Below are positions 1-5,669 of a DNA stretch of 9,063 nucleotides, one piece after another; position 1 is the stretch's first letter; every line of letters begins with the position of its first letter. This DNA comes from an uncultured Clostridia bacterium (lineage in GTDB: Bacteria; Bacillota; Clostridia; Peptostreptococcales; Anaerovoracaceae). Position numbers and translations under genes: made by a program. Where the stretch lies: positions 1 to 9,063 of the forward strand of contig CAMIWY010000038.1 of NCBI GenBank assembly GCA_946402595.1. The letters run 5' to 3'. The notes under the pieces are model-generated. The model did not search any database. It saw only the letters and a program-made list of their open reading frames with translations, and was not told the DNA's origin.

Positions 1-679
1 CCCAGAAGCTCTCCTTAAGTACAGCTCCGAGACCTTTTTCGTGGAGAGTTCCGATCTCAGCGGATATCTTCGCTTTGTCTTCCCCGAATTTCTTGCAGTA
101 GTAGACTGCATAGAACATCAGCAACAGTGCGATGACGAATCCCGGTATTATACCGGCAAGGAACAGGTCGCTGACCGATGCTCCCGAAGCCATGCCGTAC
201 ATGATGAACGGTATGCTCGGCGGGATGATTACCCCGAGTCCGCCCGCAACTGCTACAAGTGATGTGGAGAAAGTTTTATCATATCCGAGCCCGATGAGGA
301 CCGGTATGGTCATGCTTCCTACAGCCGCTACTGTCGCAGGAGCCGATCCTGAGATAGCTCCGTAGAACAGACATGTAATTACTACTGCGCATGGCATTCC
401 TGCTGTGAACCTTCCGAAGAAATATGCGAATACGTCGAATATCTTCCTGGAGATGCCGCCTTTGGCCATGATGATGCCCGAGAGCACGAACATCGGCACT
501 GCGAGCAGCGGAAAGCTGTCGAGTCCTCCGAACATCGCACGGATCAGGTATTTTGCACCGACCGTGAATGACGGGTCAAATACACTCGGAAGCACCGCGG
601 TGATACCCAGCGTTATGCCGACCGGGATCGCGATTATGAGGAGTATAACGAAAATTATGAATAATACTATTGCCGGCAT
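1..679 (-). CDS. TRAP transporter large permease, DctM type (partial, N-terminal half)
   Basis: Large membrane subunit of a tripartite ATP-independent periplasmic-type (TRAP) transporter, the ion-coupled transport channel for organic acids. Reading the minus strand from the ATG at 679 gives 226 uninterrupted codons that run off the window at base 1. The family is usually about 425 residues, so roughly the N-terminal half is visible. Very hydrophobic segments fill the reading. The diagnostic DctM stretches are present: GAISGSAPATVAAVGSMTIP (about residues 107-126) and AGGLGVIIPPSIPFIMYG (about 145-162). The start is three bases after the DctQ stop and is preceded by AAAGGAG inside the end of dctQ, so the two genes are translationally coupled. 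Substrate cannot be read from the permease. No DctP solute-binding protein gene is visible; it may lie beyond base 1. Family assignment is firm. Confidence 0.93.
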   Translation of the reverse strand, partial: MPAIVLFIIFVILLIIAIPVGITLGITAVLPSVFDPSFTVGAKYLIRAMFGGLDSFPLLAVPMFVLSGIIMAKGGISRKIFDVFAYFFGRFTAGMPCAVVITCLFYGAISGSAPATVAAVGSMTIPVLIGLGYDKTFSTSLVAVAGGLGVIIPPSIPFIMYGMASGASVSDLFLAGIIPGFVIALLLMFYAVYYCKKFGEDKAKISAEIGTLHEKGLGAVLKESFW

Positions 680-682
680 GTC

Positions 683-1258
683 CTACTCCTTTCCGCCTCC
701 GGCAGCCTGAGCCGCCTGATTGGCTTCTATATAGGACTCCGGGGTGTTCCTCTCCGGATGAGCAGGGTCATAGACGTTCTCGCCTCTTGCGATGCGGAAC
801 TCTATTATCCATCTCTGCAGTATTCTGAATGCGACCAGTACAAATGATACGAAAGGTGCCGCCTGCACATAATACATAGGAATTGAAAGCGCAGGACTGA
901 CCTGTCCGCTCTCTACAGCAGACATCATATATGACCATGCGAACGGTATCATGTAGAAGAAGAATGCCAGCTCACATGTGTGGTTGATGACCTTCAGTAT
1001 TGCCTTGGTACGCCTTGAGAATCTGGCGACGAACTGCTCTATCTTTATGGATATGCATCTCTTGCTGCAGTAGCTGACGCTGAGAAAACCCGCCCATATG
1101 AACAGATAACGGGTGAGCTCCTCGGTCCAGGAGAGGGATTCTCTCAGAACGAATCTGGAGAAGACCTGTATCCCCATGATGAGAGCCATTGCGAGAAGCA
1201 GTATTGCCAGTATGTATTCTTCAAGATAGTGATCCAGCCATTTCAATATTTTTTTCAT
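683..1258 (-). CDS. TRAP transporter small permease, DctQ type
   Basis: Small membrane subunit of the TRAP transporter, which partners DctM. It has 191 residues, within the usual range. Four membrane segments are visible at about residues 14-33, 49-64, 92-113 and 127-148. The family signature runs from about residue 30 to 62: QVFSRFVLRESLSWTEELTR followed by YLFIWAGFLSVS, with the conserved W-x-E-E pattern. The C-terminal tail of about 40 residues is polar and ends in an Ala/Gln/Gly-rich stretch. The start at 1258 follows an AAGGGA site at good spacing. The gene lies 75 bases downstream of aroD on the same strand and is separated from it by a perfect hairpin, so it may be read through from the aro operon or have its own promoter. 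I see no convincing promoter or LysR box in the gap. Confidence 0.92.
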   Translation of the reverse strand: MKKILKWLDHYLEEYILAILLLAMALIMGIQVFSRFVLRESLSWTEELTRYLFIWAGFLSVSYCSKRCISIKIEQFVARFSRRTKAILKVINHTCELAFFFYMIPFAWSYMMSAVESGQVSPALSIPMYYVQAAPFVSFVLVAFRILQRWIIEFRIARGENVYDPAHPERNTPESYIEANQAAQAAGGGKE

Positions 1259-1284
1259 GGCTTTCCCTTGCCCCTTCTTGTACT

Positions 1285-1320
1285 TAACGCATGTACTCCC
1301 CTGAGGGAATACATGCGTTA
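1285..1320 (-). other. Perfect hairpin between aroD and the TRAP genes
   Basis: An 11-bp perfect inverted repeat (TAACGCATGTA at 1285-1295 with TACATGCGTTA at 1310-1320) surrounds a second 4-bp stem (TCCC/GGGA, 1297-1300 with 1305-1308) and a CTGA loop. There is one C/A mismatch between the two stems. It begins 13 bases after the aroD stop. Neither strand has a T tract after the hairpin, so it is not a canonical intrinsic terminator. It could be a mRNA 3'-end stabiliser or processing site, a weak terminator, or an operator for the TRAP genes. The structure is seen directly; its role is not known. Confidence 0.55.
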
Positions 1321-1333
1321 TGAGAATTATCTG

Positions 1334-2095
1334 TTACAGTGCATTGTGAAGTTTGGTGAGGACATCCTTGAGATCCTCAACGCCCATCTGTCCAGGTGCG
1401 GAAGCCTTTGCTGCGGCACCGAATGTAAGAGCGGAGCCGAAGACTTCGCCTGCAAGACGGCTGATAACGCCTGTGCCTGCCATCGACATTGTGATGATAG
1501 GTCTGTCAGCGTACTCAGTTGCCATTTCCTCTGTTGCTGCGAGGAGTGTCAGAACGTCCTTCTTGTTCTGAGGCATTACAGCGATCTTAGGAATGTCTGC
1601 TCCGAGATCCTGCATCTTGCGGAGACGTCCTACGATGTCGTCCTTGTCAGGAGTCTTGAAGAAGTCATGGTTGGAAGCAACGACCTTAACGCCTGCAGCA
1701 TGAGCTCCGTCGATGATCTTCTTGACGATCTCGTCGCCGGTGAAGACTTCAACGTCTACCATGTCAACATAGCCGGTCTGAGCAGCCTTGATGTTGATGT
1801 CAGCATAAACATCATCCTCGATAGCCTTCTCGCCGCCTTCCTTGGAAGTACGGAATGTCATGAGGATAGGCATGTCGCCGAGTACTTCGCGGAGGTCCTT
1901 CAGTACGTCCTCGAGCTTAGCGAAATCAAATACGTTTTCAAACCAGTCGATACGCCACTCAACTACGTCAGCAGGGAGCTTTGTGATAGCTTTTGCTTCT
2001 TCGAGAATGGCCTCTTTGGTTACGCCTACGATAGGAACGCAGATCTTAGGCATTCCTTCGCCGATTACGGTATTTCTGACTTTAACTGTATTCAT
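1334..2095 (-). CDS. aroD: Type I 3-dehydroquinate dehydratase
   Basis: Converts 3-dehydroquinate to 3-dehydroshikimate by a Schiff-base mechanism in the cytosol; it serves shikimate synthesis or quinate breakdown. The protein has 253 residues, about the length of the Escherichia/Salmonella enzyme, and the functional residues fall at the same numbers: E86 in TFRTSKEGGE, catalytic H143 in SNHDF, Schiff-base K170 in IPKIAVMPQ, and R213 in TGVISRLAGEVFGSA. The C-terminal lid motif KASAPGQ is at 230-236. I chose the ATG at 2095 because AAAGGA lies 8 bases upstream and the length then matches the family; an ATG at 2149 would add 18 unconserved residues that lie over a hairpin. It is the third gene of a minus-strand set after the YdiB-like dehydrogenase and MFS transporter. 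No other aro biosynthesis genes are nearby, which favours a catabolic role. Confidence 0.96.
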   Translation of the reverse strand: MNTVKVRNTVIGEGMPKICVPIVGVTKEAILEEAKAITKLPADVVEWRIDWFENVFDFAKLEDVLKDLREVLGDMPILMTFRTSKEGGEKAIEDDVYADINIKAAQTGYVDMVDVEVFTGDEIVKKIIDGAHAAGVKVVASNHDFFKTPDKDDIVGRLRKMQDLGADIPKIAVMPQNKKDVLTLLAATEEMATEYADRPIITMSMAGTGVISRLAGEVFGSALTFGAAAKASAPGQMGVEDLKDVLTKLHNAL

Positions 2096-2128
2096 AGCTT
2101 TATTCCTTTCAGTTATAAGTTCAGGTGA

Positions 2129-2156
2129 TGCTGCCGCATGCATGCACACGGCAGCG
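2129..2156 (-). other. Intercistronic hairpin between the MFS transporter gene and aroD
   Basis: A 7-bp GC-rich inverted repeat (GCTGCCG at 2130-2136 with CGGCAGC at 2149-2155, extendable by one G-T pair) has a 12-base loop containing TGCATGCA. In the minus-strand transcript it falls in the 76-base gap after the transporter stop and ahead of the aroD ribosome site. No T tract follows in that direction, so full termination is unlikely. Partial attenuation or RNA stabilisation is possible. The 5' arm and flank on the minus strand (AGCGCTGCCGTG) are identical over 12 bases to the terminator after the reductase gene at 7704-7715. Confidence 0.45.
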
Positions 2157-2171
2157 CTTGTTTTCTTTCTG

Positions 2172-3392
2172 TTATGCGTCAGCCTCTGCTGTCTCGAGCA
2201 TCTTAGCGTAGTTCTTGTTTACGAAGAGTCCGAGCAGTACGCCGATAGCTGTCAGAACGATGTTCATTGTCATTACTCCGGACGGAGTCATCTGAGCAGC
2301 AGCTGTCAGGATAGTGTAGTTGCAGAGTGATGATGCGATCATTACGAGAGCTGTAACTGTTCCCTTGATCTTAGGGAAGAGCATGTTGCATACGGAAGTT
2401 GCGATCTGCAGAAGTCCGCCTGCTCCGGCCCATCCGATGAGGAATGCGCCGATTTTGCACATACCTTGTGAAGGTACCATCAGTACTGCGATAAGTGTTA
2501 CGAGGCAGATGACAGGGTAGATAAGGATGAATCTTACGTCCTTGATCTTTCTTGTCAGGAATGCTGTAACAATCAGAGCGAGGAATGTTCCGACTGAGTA
2601 GAATGTCTGCATGATAGTCGGGTCAGCCCAGCCTACAACGTCCTTGGCATAGTTCTGTGCGCAGTTGAGCCACAGCTGGAATGTACCTGTGCATGTGAAT
2701 CCGATGAGGATCAGAGCAATGGAACCTGCTGAGAACTTTGTGTGCTTGATGCTCTGAAGGAGTCCTTCCTTCTTCTCTGCGGCCTTGTTCTTGTCTGAAT
2801 CCGGCAGAGGGAAGAAGATGATAAGTGCCATAAGGACAAGATAGCATACTCCGCAGATGTAGAACAGTCTGTTGTATGATGTTGCGCCTGCAGCTGTTGT
2901 AGCTACTGTTGCTCCGAGGAAGAACGGGAGCAGCATCTGGGATACAGCGATAGCAAACTTGATTCCCATGGTTGCAACGCCAGGAGCCTTGTGGATGATC
3001 TCTGCAACAGCAGGGTAGATTCCTGTGTCGAGGAAGGAGTTAGCGATACCGCCTACGATAGCGCAGATGTAAGCGATTCTGTAGCCTGCGCCGCCGCCTG
3101 CGTTGTATGCCATAGCGAGGCCGATCAGGTAGACAGCATATGAGAATCCGCCGATAACTACGGAAACGCGGCGTCCGAGCTTGTCGGAGAGCGGGCCGGC
3201 GAATGGAAGTGCGATAAGTCTTCCGAGTCCGAGAGCTGCGGAGATAGCAGTGATAGCCATTACTTCAACGTTCCAGCTGCCTGCCAGAGCTTCTTTGATA
3301 ACAGCCTGTCCGAGGATGGAACATCCGACACCGTGCAGGAAGTAGTTGAGGTAGAGCACGATGACACTTGGTAAATATTTCTTGTTAGTCAT
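2172..3392 (-). CDS. MFS transporter, YdiN-like (putative quinate/shikimate or product transporter)
   Basis: Major facilitator superfamily membrane protein of 406 residues with about 12 hydrophobic segments and a central cytoplasmic loop rich in Lys/Glu at about 210-225 (DSDKNKAAEKKEG). MFS motif A, GPLSDKLGRR, is at residues 66-75 after the second membrane segment. From memory of the family it resembles Escherichia coli YdiN in several stretches: NYFLHG near the N terminus, GLGRLI before motif A, GIANSFLDTGIYPA in the first half, and GAFLIGWAGAGGLLQ in the second. In E. coli, ydiN is next to ydiB and aroD, as here. The start at 3392 has AAAGGG 7 bases upstream; an upstream ATG at 3476 would overlap the preceding gene heavily and adds unconserved charged residues. 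The gap to the dehydrogenase gene is only 17 bases, so the two are co-transcribed. Substrate and direction are inferred from context only. Confidence 0.9.
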   Translation of the reverse strand: MTNKKYLPSVIVLYLNYFLHGVGCSILGQAVIKEALAGSWNVEVMAITAISAALGLGRLIALPFAGPLSDKLGRRVSVVIGGFSYAVYLIGLAMAYNAGGGAGYRIAYICAIVGGIANSFLDTGIYPAVAEIIHKAPGVATMGIKFAIAVSQMLLPFFLGATVATTAAGATSYNRLFYICGVCYLVLMALIIFFPLPDSDKNKAAEKKEGLLQSIKHTKFSAGSIALILIGFTCTGTFQLWLNCAQNYAKDVVGWADPTIMQTFYSVGTFLALIVTAFLTRKIKDVRFILIYPVICLVTLIAVLMVPSQGMCKIGAFLIGWAGAGGLLQIATSVCNMLFPKIKGTVTALVMIASSLCNYTILTAAAQMTPSGVMTMNIVLTAIGVLLGLFVNKNYAKMLETAEADA

Positions 3393-3409
3393 TTTTATAT
3401 CCCTTTCTA

Positions 3410-4288
3410 TTAATCGTCGTAAGAAATTCCGAGGACTTCCTTCATGTGCTCGATCGGCATCTCTTTGCCGGTCCACAGCTTGAAGCCTGCAGCGCCCTGG
3501 AAGAGCATCATGCCGAGACCGTTCATGGTCTTGCAGCCTACTTCCTTGGCCATCTTTCTCATCTTTGTAAGAAGTGTTCCGTAAGGAACGTCTACTACGA
3601 TCAGCTCAGGTCTGAAGAAGCTCTTGTCAGGAACTACGGAAACGTCCTCAAGTGGCTTCATGCCTGCGCCTGTAGCGTTTACGAAGAGGTAGCTGTCTGC
3701 CATCTCAGCGCGGAGAGCCTCAGTGTCAGCGAGGTCGAACATCTTTGCCTTGCACTTTGTGTTCTCGTTGATCTTCTTGACTGTCTCTTCACCTACTTCA
3801 TAGAACTTGTCCTTGATGTTGAAGATGGAGATCTCAGCAACTCCGTCAAGTGCAGCCTGGATCTCGATAGCTGTAGCAGCACCGCCTGCTCCTACGATGG
3901 TCATCTTCTTGCCGATAGGATCGATGTCGTTATCCTTCATGGCAGCCATGAATCCGATACCGTCTGTGATGTATCCCTTCAGATGGCCGTTGTCGTTTAC
4001 GATAGTGTTTACTGCGCCGCAGAGCTCAGCAGCAGGATCAAGCTCATCGAGGTACTGTCCTACGAGTGTCTTGTTAGGCATCGATACGTTGGAGCCTCTC
4101 ATCTTGAGTGTTCTGATAGCCTTTACAGCATCTTCGATCTCGTCAGCGCCTACTTCGAATGCGAGGTAAGCATAATCAGCGCCTACTTCTGCAAAAGCTT
4201 CGTTCTGCATTGCAGGGGAGCTGGAGTGACGGATAGGGTAAGCCATAAGTCCGATAAGTTCGGTGTGTCCTGTGATTCTTTCTGCCAT
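3410..4288 (-). CDS. aroE: Quinate/shikimate dehydrogenase, YdiB-like branch of the AroE family
   Basis: Reversibly oxidises shikimate to 3-dehydroshikimate and, for YdiB-type enzymes, quinate to 3-dehydroquinate. It has 292 residues, close to E. coli YdiB (288). Many stretches match YdiB rather than classic AroE: LIGLMAYPIRHS (11-22), LKMRG (61-65), VSMPNK (68-73), LWTGKEMP (271-278). Residues equivalent to the YdiB substrate pocket are all present with an offset of two: S22, S24, Y41, S69, catalytic K73, N94, T108, catalytic D109 and Q264. The nucleotide-binding loop GAGGAATA is at 133-140. The cofactor loop reads FNIKD; D160 matches the YdiB aspartate that allows NAD use, and the NADP-binding arginine of AroE is Ile158 here. 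This suggests NAD and an oxidative role (inference). The start has AAGGAG 8 bases upstream. First gene of the operon, divergent from lysR. Confidence 0.94.
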   Translation of the reverse strand: MAERITGHTELIGLMAYPIRHSSSPAMQNEAFAEVGADYAYLAFEVGADEIEDAVKAIRTLKMRGSNVSMPNKTLVGQYLDELDPAAELCGAVNTIVNDNGHLKGYITDGIGFMAAMKDNDIDPIGKKMTIVGAGGAATAIEIQAALDGVAEISIFNIKDKFYEVGEETVKKINENTKCKAKMFDLADTEALRAEMADSYLFVNATGAGMKPLEDVSVVPDKSFFRPELIVVDVPYGTLLTKMRKMAKEVGCKTMNGLGMMLFQGAAGFKLWTGKEMPIEHMKEVLGISYDD

Positions 4289-4413
4289 TGTTGTTTCTCC
4301 TTATTTAATGGAAGCTGATTCAAGTAATTAATATCGAATCCTCAGTGTTATTTTCTGTCTCTGCCACAAGCCGGAAGATAACTTTGTTAAAACTGTAACT
4401 ATTTGTTGAAATA

Positions 4414-4443
4414 ATTCTAATTCCTAAATTTGATAGAATCCAA
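4414..4443 (-). promoter_or_regulatory. Candidate promoter of the dehydrogenase-MFS-aroD operon
   Basis: On the minus strand TTGGAT (4443-4438), an 18-base spacer and TAGAAT (4419-4414) form a plausible sigma-70 type promoter. The start of transcription would be near 4407, about 65 bases downstream of the centre of the LysR box at 4472, which is the usual position of a LysR recognition site for an activated promoter. The leader would be about 118 bases. The -35 distance from the box centre is identical to that of the reductase promoter. Assigned by eye. Confidence 0.45.
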
Positions 4444-4460
4444 TGCCAGTTGATATCGTT

Positions 4461-4483
4461 ATTGATACATTTAATGTATCAAT
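4461..4483. promoter_or_regulatory. LysR-type regulator binding site (operator 1)
   Basis: A perfect inverted repeat of 11+11 bases around a single central T: ATTGATACATT (4461-4471) and AATGTATCAAT (4473-4483). It contains the textbook LysR box ATAC-N7-GTAT (4465-4479) and T-N11-A spacing. It lies in the 296-base gap between the divergent dehydrogenase and lysR genes, so it can serve activation of the operon and autoregulation of lysR. Additional TTGATA half-elements occur at 4430 and 4450. A candidate lysR promoter (TTGATA 4450-4455, 16-base spacer, TAATGT 4472-4477) would be covered by the regulator, consistent with autorepression. That promoter call is weak. Confidence 0.82.
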
Positions 4484-4494
4484 CGGAACCGATT
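4481..4494. repeat. Second short dyad next to operator 1
   Basis: AATCGG (4481-4486) and CCGATT (4489-4494) form a perfect 6+6 inverted repeat around AA, sharing its first three bases with the end of operator 1. It could be an accessory (activation) site for the same regulator or a site for another protein. It is not repeated at operator 2 in front of the reductase gene. Confidence 0.35.
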
Positions 4495-4584
4495 TCTGAT
4501 AAACTGTTAACAATTCATCGGAGGTGCTGTTTGAGGGGACAGAAGGGACATGAAGTTATTTATTGTTCCGGAAAGGACAGACGC

Positions 4585-5481
4585 ATGACACTTAATCAGC
4601 TTGCATATTTTCAGGCAGTTGCCAGGACTGAAAACTTCCGTGCGGCTGCAGAAGAGCTTTATATTTCCCAGCCATCGCTTTCGAGATCTATCGACGCGCT
4701 CGAAAAGGAGCTGGGCGTAACACTTTTTGAACGTACCGGAAGGGGAATTGCTCTGACCAAGAGCGGCAGACTCTTTCTTGAGTATGTGAACCGCATCCTG
4801 GAGGAATGCGATATTGCCGTATATAAAATGAAAGAACTTTCGTCATCTGGAGGAAGGATAGACATAGGCTACGTCTTCCCGCTGGCAAATTATTATATCC
4901 CGCATAAGGTCCGCACCTTTCTCGACTTACCGGAGAATGAGCATACGACCTTCGGGTTTACACAGAACCGGACTTCACACATAATCCGGGAGATCAAGAA
5001 GGGACTTATAGATGTAGGATTCTGCGCTTATGCAGAGGGCGAGGAAGAACTCGAATTTGCACCTGTGCTCAGACAGGAGATGGTTATTATTGCGCCGCAT
5101 GATCATCCGCTGGCAGACAGGGATGAGGTTTCGGTCAAAGTGCTGGAGGACTATCCTGTCATAGGCTACGACCGCTTCTCCGGACTGGGGGGATATACCA
5201 ACAGGCTGTACAGAAACCTCGGGATCAAGCCGGAAATAGTATGTGAATGTGCGGATGAAAATGCTATCCAGGCCATGGTAAGAGAGAATTTCGGGATCGC
5301 ACTGGTGGCTGGTGTAGACGTTCTCAATGAGGATGAAATAAAGATACTCAAACTGTCGGATGCTGACCTGACACATTATGTCAACATGGTATGGCTGAAG
5401 AACCACTACCAGATGCCGGCGGTAAAGAGGTTTATAGATTATATGAAGGAGTCAGCGGACATGGACGCTGAACATATCTAG
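4585..5481 (+). CDS. LysR-family transcriptional regulator
   Basis: Cytosolic DNA-binding regulator of 298 residues, the usual family length. The N-terminal winged helix-turn-helix is clear: MTLNQLAYFQAVARTENF at 1-18, then AAEELYISQPSLSRSIDALE (about 21-40), then LGVTLFERTGRGIALTKSG, followed by a linker helix to about residue 85. An effector-binding domain follows from about 92 to 290 with the periplasmic-binding-protein fold pattern (DIGYVFPLANYYIP, LIDVGFC, PHDHPLAD, YPVIGYDRFSG, GIALVAG). I chose the ATG at 4585 because GAAAGGA lies 7 bases upstream and it fits the family start; an in-frame TTG at 4531 with GGAGG 6 bases ahead would add 18 residues. It is divergent from the quinate/shikimate operon, and near-identical operators lie on both sides of it. 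The inducer is likely a quinate/shikimate pathway compound (inference). Mixed codon use suggests low expression. Confidence 0.95.
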   Translation: MTLNQLAYFQAVARTENFRAAAEELYISQPSLSRSIDALEKELGVTLFERTGRGIALTKSGRLFLEYVNRILEECDIAVYKMKELSSSGGRIDIGYVFPLANYYIPHKVRTFLDLPENEHTTFGFTQNRTSHIIREIKKGLIDVGFCAYAEGEEELEFAPVLRQEMVIIAPHDHPLADRDEVSVKVLEDYPVIGYDRFSGLGGYTNRLYRNLGIKPEIVCECADENAIQAMVRENFGIALVAGVDVLNEDEIKILKLSDADLTHYVNMVWLKNHYQMPAVKRFIDYMKESADMDAEHI

Positions 5482-5530
5482 AATACGGGAATGATGTGTG
5501 ATAGCATCAGCGAGAAGATTTTCAAATAAC

Positions 5531-5551
5531 TGATACATTCAGGCTATCAAT
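5531..5551. promoter_or_regulatory. LysR-type regulator binding site (operator 2)
   Basis: The segment has the form TGATACATT-N5-TATCAAT, identical to operator 1 (4463-4483) in both outer parts; 17 of 21 bases match and the differences are confined to the central five. The right half-site is less symmetrical (CTAT for GTAT). It lies 50 bases after the lysR stop and upstream of the reductase gene, and its centre (5541) is 29 bases before a candidate -35 and 52 before a candidate -10. This places the reductase under the neighbouring LysR regulator. Confidence 0.78.
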
Positions 5552-5553
5552 CA

Positions 5554-5590
5554 CGGGCAGAAATGATATTTTTCATCTGCTCGTTTTTTT
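5554..5590 (+). terminator. Intrinsic terminator of lysR
   Basis: Stem CGGGCAG (5554-5560) with CTGCTCG (5577-5583), one G-T pair; then an AA bulge, an inner ATGA/TCAT stem and a six-base TATTTT loop, followed directly by seven T (5584-5590). It starts three bases after operator 2 and overlaps the candidate reductase promoter. Confidence 0.8.
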
Positions 5591-5598
5591 ATTATCAT
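5570..5598 (+). promoter_or_regulatory. Candidate promoter of the reductase gene
   Basis: TTTTCA (5570-5575), a 17-base spacer and TATCAT (5593-5598). Transcription would start near 5605, about 64 bases from the centre of operator 2, the classic LysR-activated arrangement. The -35 falls in the loop region and inner stem of the lysR terminator and the spacer contains its T tract. The weak -35 is typical of promoters that need an activator. Assigned by eye. Confidence 0.45.
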
Positions 5599-5669
5599 TT
5601 AGGTGCCACAAGAAAATGAAGATAACTCCAGCCCATAGAACAGAGAAAATCTCTCAGGGAGGAAAGATT

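Noticed and set aside
1229..2128. Long open frame of 299 codons on the plus strand antisense to aroD
   Set aside because: It lies opposite a gene with fully conserved catalytic residues, has no ribosome site, and its Cys/Leu/Val-rich composition is what the biased codons of aroD give on the other strand.
2096..2149. Upstream in-frame start of aroD at 2149
   Set aside because: It would add 18 unconserved residues over a hairpin and lacks a ribosome site; the start at 2095 has AAAGGA and gives the family length and residue numbering.
3393..3476. Upstream in-frame start of the MFS gene at 3476
   Set aside because: The extra 28 residues are highly charged, overlap the end of the dehydrogenase gene and are unlike an MFS N terminus; the start at 3392 has a good ribosome site.
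3446..4318. Long open frame of 290 codons on the plus strand antisense to the YdiB-like gene
   Set aside because: Same reasoning: no ribosome site, no family resemblance, composition explained by the codon bias of the real gene.
5643..5655. Small AGAGA-AAA-TCTCT hairpin just before the reductase ribosome site
   Set aside because: Only five AT-rich pairs with a three-base loop; too weak to claim a riboswitch or attenuator.
5616..5669. Upstream in-frame start of the reductase at 5616
   Set aside because: No ribosome site ahead of it, and it lies almost at the predicted transcript start; AGGGAGG supports the start at 5670.
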